Shown piece after piece: positions 62,911 to 64,000 of a DNA stretch of 64,000 nucleotides; the first letter of the stretch is position 1; every line of letters starts with the position of its first letter. The notes beneath the pieces were generated by a model. That model searched no databases. It was not told the origin of the DNA and was given only the letters and a program-made list of their open reading frames with translations. The position numbers and the translations under genes were made by a program. The stretch comes from Embleya scabrispora (GTDB taxonomy: Bacteria > Actinomycetota > Actinomycetes > Streptomycetales > Streptomycetaceae), in contig NZ_MWQN01000001.1 in NCBI RefSeq assembly GCF_002024165.1, forward strand, positions 6,634,001-6,698,000, given 5' to 3'.

Positions 62911-63558
62911 GTGAACCCGTCCCTACCCCAACGATTGTTCCTGCTCGCCTACAGTCCCGAGCGGCAGCGCCTGGTCAGCCGGACCCACCTGGGCGCGACG
63001 CTCCAGGCGGCGGCGCTGTACGAGCTCCGCGAACAGGGCCTGATCCACGACGAGGGCGGCAAGGTCCGGGTGACCGCGACCCGCAGGGGCGGCCCGCACC
63101 CCGGCGCGACTCCCCGGTGTGAGCTGGCCGCCGACCTGCTGGCCAGGATCGGCGAGACCGAACGGGCGCGCCGCTGGCGCCACTGGGTCAACAAGCGCGA
63201 CCGGCAGGCCGTCGACCGGGTCGGCGCGGCGTTGGAGCGGGCGCGGGTGATCCGGTACGAGCAGCACCGGGTCCTCGGCCTGCTCCCGCTCCGACGGATC
63301 GTGCTGCGGCAGACGTCGCTGCGCGGCGCGGCAACGAAGGCGATGTGGGGCGCGCTCAAGGACCGGGCGGCCGAGGTGCCCGACCAGGACGCGGCGCTGG
63401 CCGTACTCGCCTACCACGGCGAACTGCGCGGAGTGCTCGGAGGGCGGGAACGCCGGGCGGCGAAGGGCCGGATCGACGATTTGTCGACCCGTCTCGGCCC
63501 GGTCCCGGGCGCGCTGCGCGAGGCGGTACGAAACGCCAAATCCTCAGCTGCCGGCTGA
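62911..63558 (+). CDS. GPP34 (GOLPH3-like) protein
   Basis: A 215-residue alpha-helical protein of the GPP34 family: LPQRLFLLAYSPERQRLVSR, then LGATLQAAALYELREQGLIH and the C-terminal EVPDQDAALAVLAYHGELRG. In eukaryotes GPP34 (GOLPH3) binds phosphoinositides and membrane proteins; in actinomycetes the role is unknown. GAGGAGG lies 6 bases before the GTG. It is 47 bases after the RHH gene and may belong to the same operon. Confidence 0.88.
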   Translation: MNPSLPQRLFLLAYSPERQRLVSRTHLGATLQAAALYELREQGLIHDEGGKVRVTATRRGGPHPGATPRCELAADLLARIGETERARRWRHWVNKRDRQAVDRVGAALERARVIRYEQHRVLGLLPLRRIVLRQTSLRGAATKAMWGALKDRAAEVPDQDAALAVLAYHGELRGVLGGRERRAAKGRIDDLSTRLGPVPGALREAVRNAKSSAAG

Positions 63559-63588
63559 CCGGCTTGACGATGTCCGTAGTGTCGGGGA

Positions 63589-64000
63589 ATGACCTCCCGC
63601 ACCACCACCGACGCGCCCGCGCGCGCACCGCACGCCCTCGCCGACCGGTTGTTGCCGGGACCGCGCGGGCGTGCGGTGTTGTTGGTGTTGGCGAGCGCGT
63701 GTTCGATCCAGTTCGGCGCCGCGTTCGCGGCCCGGCTCTTCCCCCAGGTGGGGCCGGCGGGGGCGGTCACGCTGCGCCTGGTGATCGCCGCCGCGCTGCT
63801 GCTTGCCTTCTCCCGGCCCCGGGTGCGCGGGCGTTCGCGGGGCGACTGGCTGGTGGTGGGCGGCCTGGGCGTGATGTTCGCGGGCATGAACATGTGCTTC
63901 TACGAGGCCATCGACCGGCTCCCGCTGGGACCCGCGGTCACGCTGGAGTTCCTGGGCCCGCTCGGCCTGGCGGTGGTGTTGTCCCGTCGACTGCGCGACA
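63589..64000 (+). CDS. EamA/RhtA-family drug/metabolite exporter, truncated by window end
   Basis: The first 137 residues of a membrane transporter, cut by the window edge. At least four helices are seen (GRAVLLVLASACSIQFGAAF; GAVTLRLVIAAALLLAFS; WLVVGGLGVMFAGMNMCFYE; GPAVTLEFLGPLGLAVVLS). FYEAIDRLPLGPAVTLEFLG is the EamA/RhtA signature. The ATG at 63589 is 30 bases after the GPP34 stop; its ribosome site is poor. Confidence 0.85.
   Translation, partial: MTSRTTTDAPARAPHALADRLLPGPRGRAVLLVLASACSIQFGAAFAARLFPQVGPAGAVTLRLVIAAALLLAFSRPRVRGRSRGDWLVVGGLGVMFAGMNMCFYEAIDRLPLGPAVTLEFLGPLGLAVVLSRRLRD

Noticed and set aside
62781-63122. Small frame with a membrane helix between RHH and GPP34 genes
   Set aside because: It overlaps both neighbours, extends deep into GPP34 in another frame and has no clear ribosome site.

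Overview
The window is very GC-rich, with G or C at almost every third codon position. It uses many GTG starts, has several GTGA/ATGA stop-start overlaps and has many regulators. This points to a filamentous actinomycete of the Streptomycetaceae (Streptomyces, Embleya or Yinghuangia type). No phage, insertion sequence, CRISPR array, rRNA or tRNA was seen. Most of it looks like chromosomal arm or sub-core sequence: short operons for central metabolism, envelope, efflux and regulation.

Layout. 1-1.8 kb: aldo/keto reductase with a GntR/FadR regulator. 1.9-6.3 kb: a three-gene succinate dehydrogenase operon (sdhCAB) divergent from a LysR gene, with a nested dyad between them. 6.35-8.6 kb: a thioesterase and a frameshifted TetR gene sharing a perfect 33-bp palindrome, a 39-residue antitoxin-like gene and terD. 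8.8-13.2 kb: an internally duplicated, frameshifted histidine kinase and an MMPL transporter. 13.2-20.7 kb: a compact six-gene operon encoding a MacA/MacB-like ABC exporter, a membrane-anchored accessory protein and a two-component system, with a divergent frameshifted lipoprotein gene. 20.7-30.5 kb: epoxide hydrolase, exported His-rich protein, flavin-type oxidase, TetR-MFS efflux pair, GNAT, VOC, AraC regulators, RpiB-like isomerase, HAD phosphatase and AIM24. 30.6-38.1 kb: a CorC/HlyC pair, a DesKR-like two-component system, an alpha/beta hydrolase and CorA. 38.3-44.7 kb: a beta-oxidation-like SDR and enoyl-CoA hydratase pair, a TesB thioesterase with an internal 60-bp repeat, an MFS carrier, GNAT and a GlxA-type regulator. 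44.8-49.2 kb: an accessory patch of small genes with a toxin-antitoxin pair, a NUDIX hydrolase lacking a normal start codon and a frameshifted HTH-TPR regulator. 49.3-57.7 kb: lone hpnH with TetR, a SEDS-PBP pair, an ABC exporter and a NarL-type two-component system. 57.9-64 kb: a large membrane protein with a sigma-like N-terminus, a 1.1-kb array of 15-bp repeats, an SPFH/RHH/GPP34 cluster and a truncated EamA-type exporter.

The dominant theme is envelope homeostasis and export under local control: seven sensor or response-regulator genes, several TetR-efflux or TetR-enzyme pairs, CorC/CorA metal transport and a peptidoglycan polymerase-transpeptidase pair. The least ordinary element is the 15-bp repeat array at about 60.1-61.2 kb. 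Its + strand has no A at all for 298 bases, so all six frames stay open by composition alone. Three genes each carry a one-base frameshift at a five-G (or five-C) run where six restore the family reading frame. These may be sequencing undercalls rather than real gene loss.
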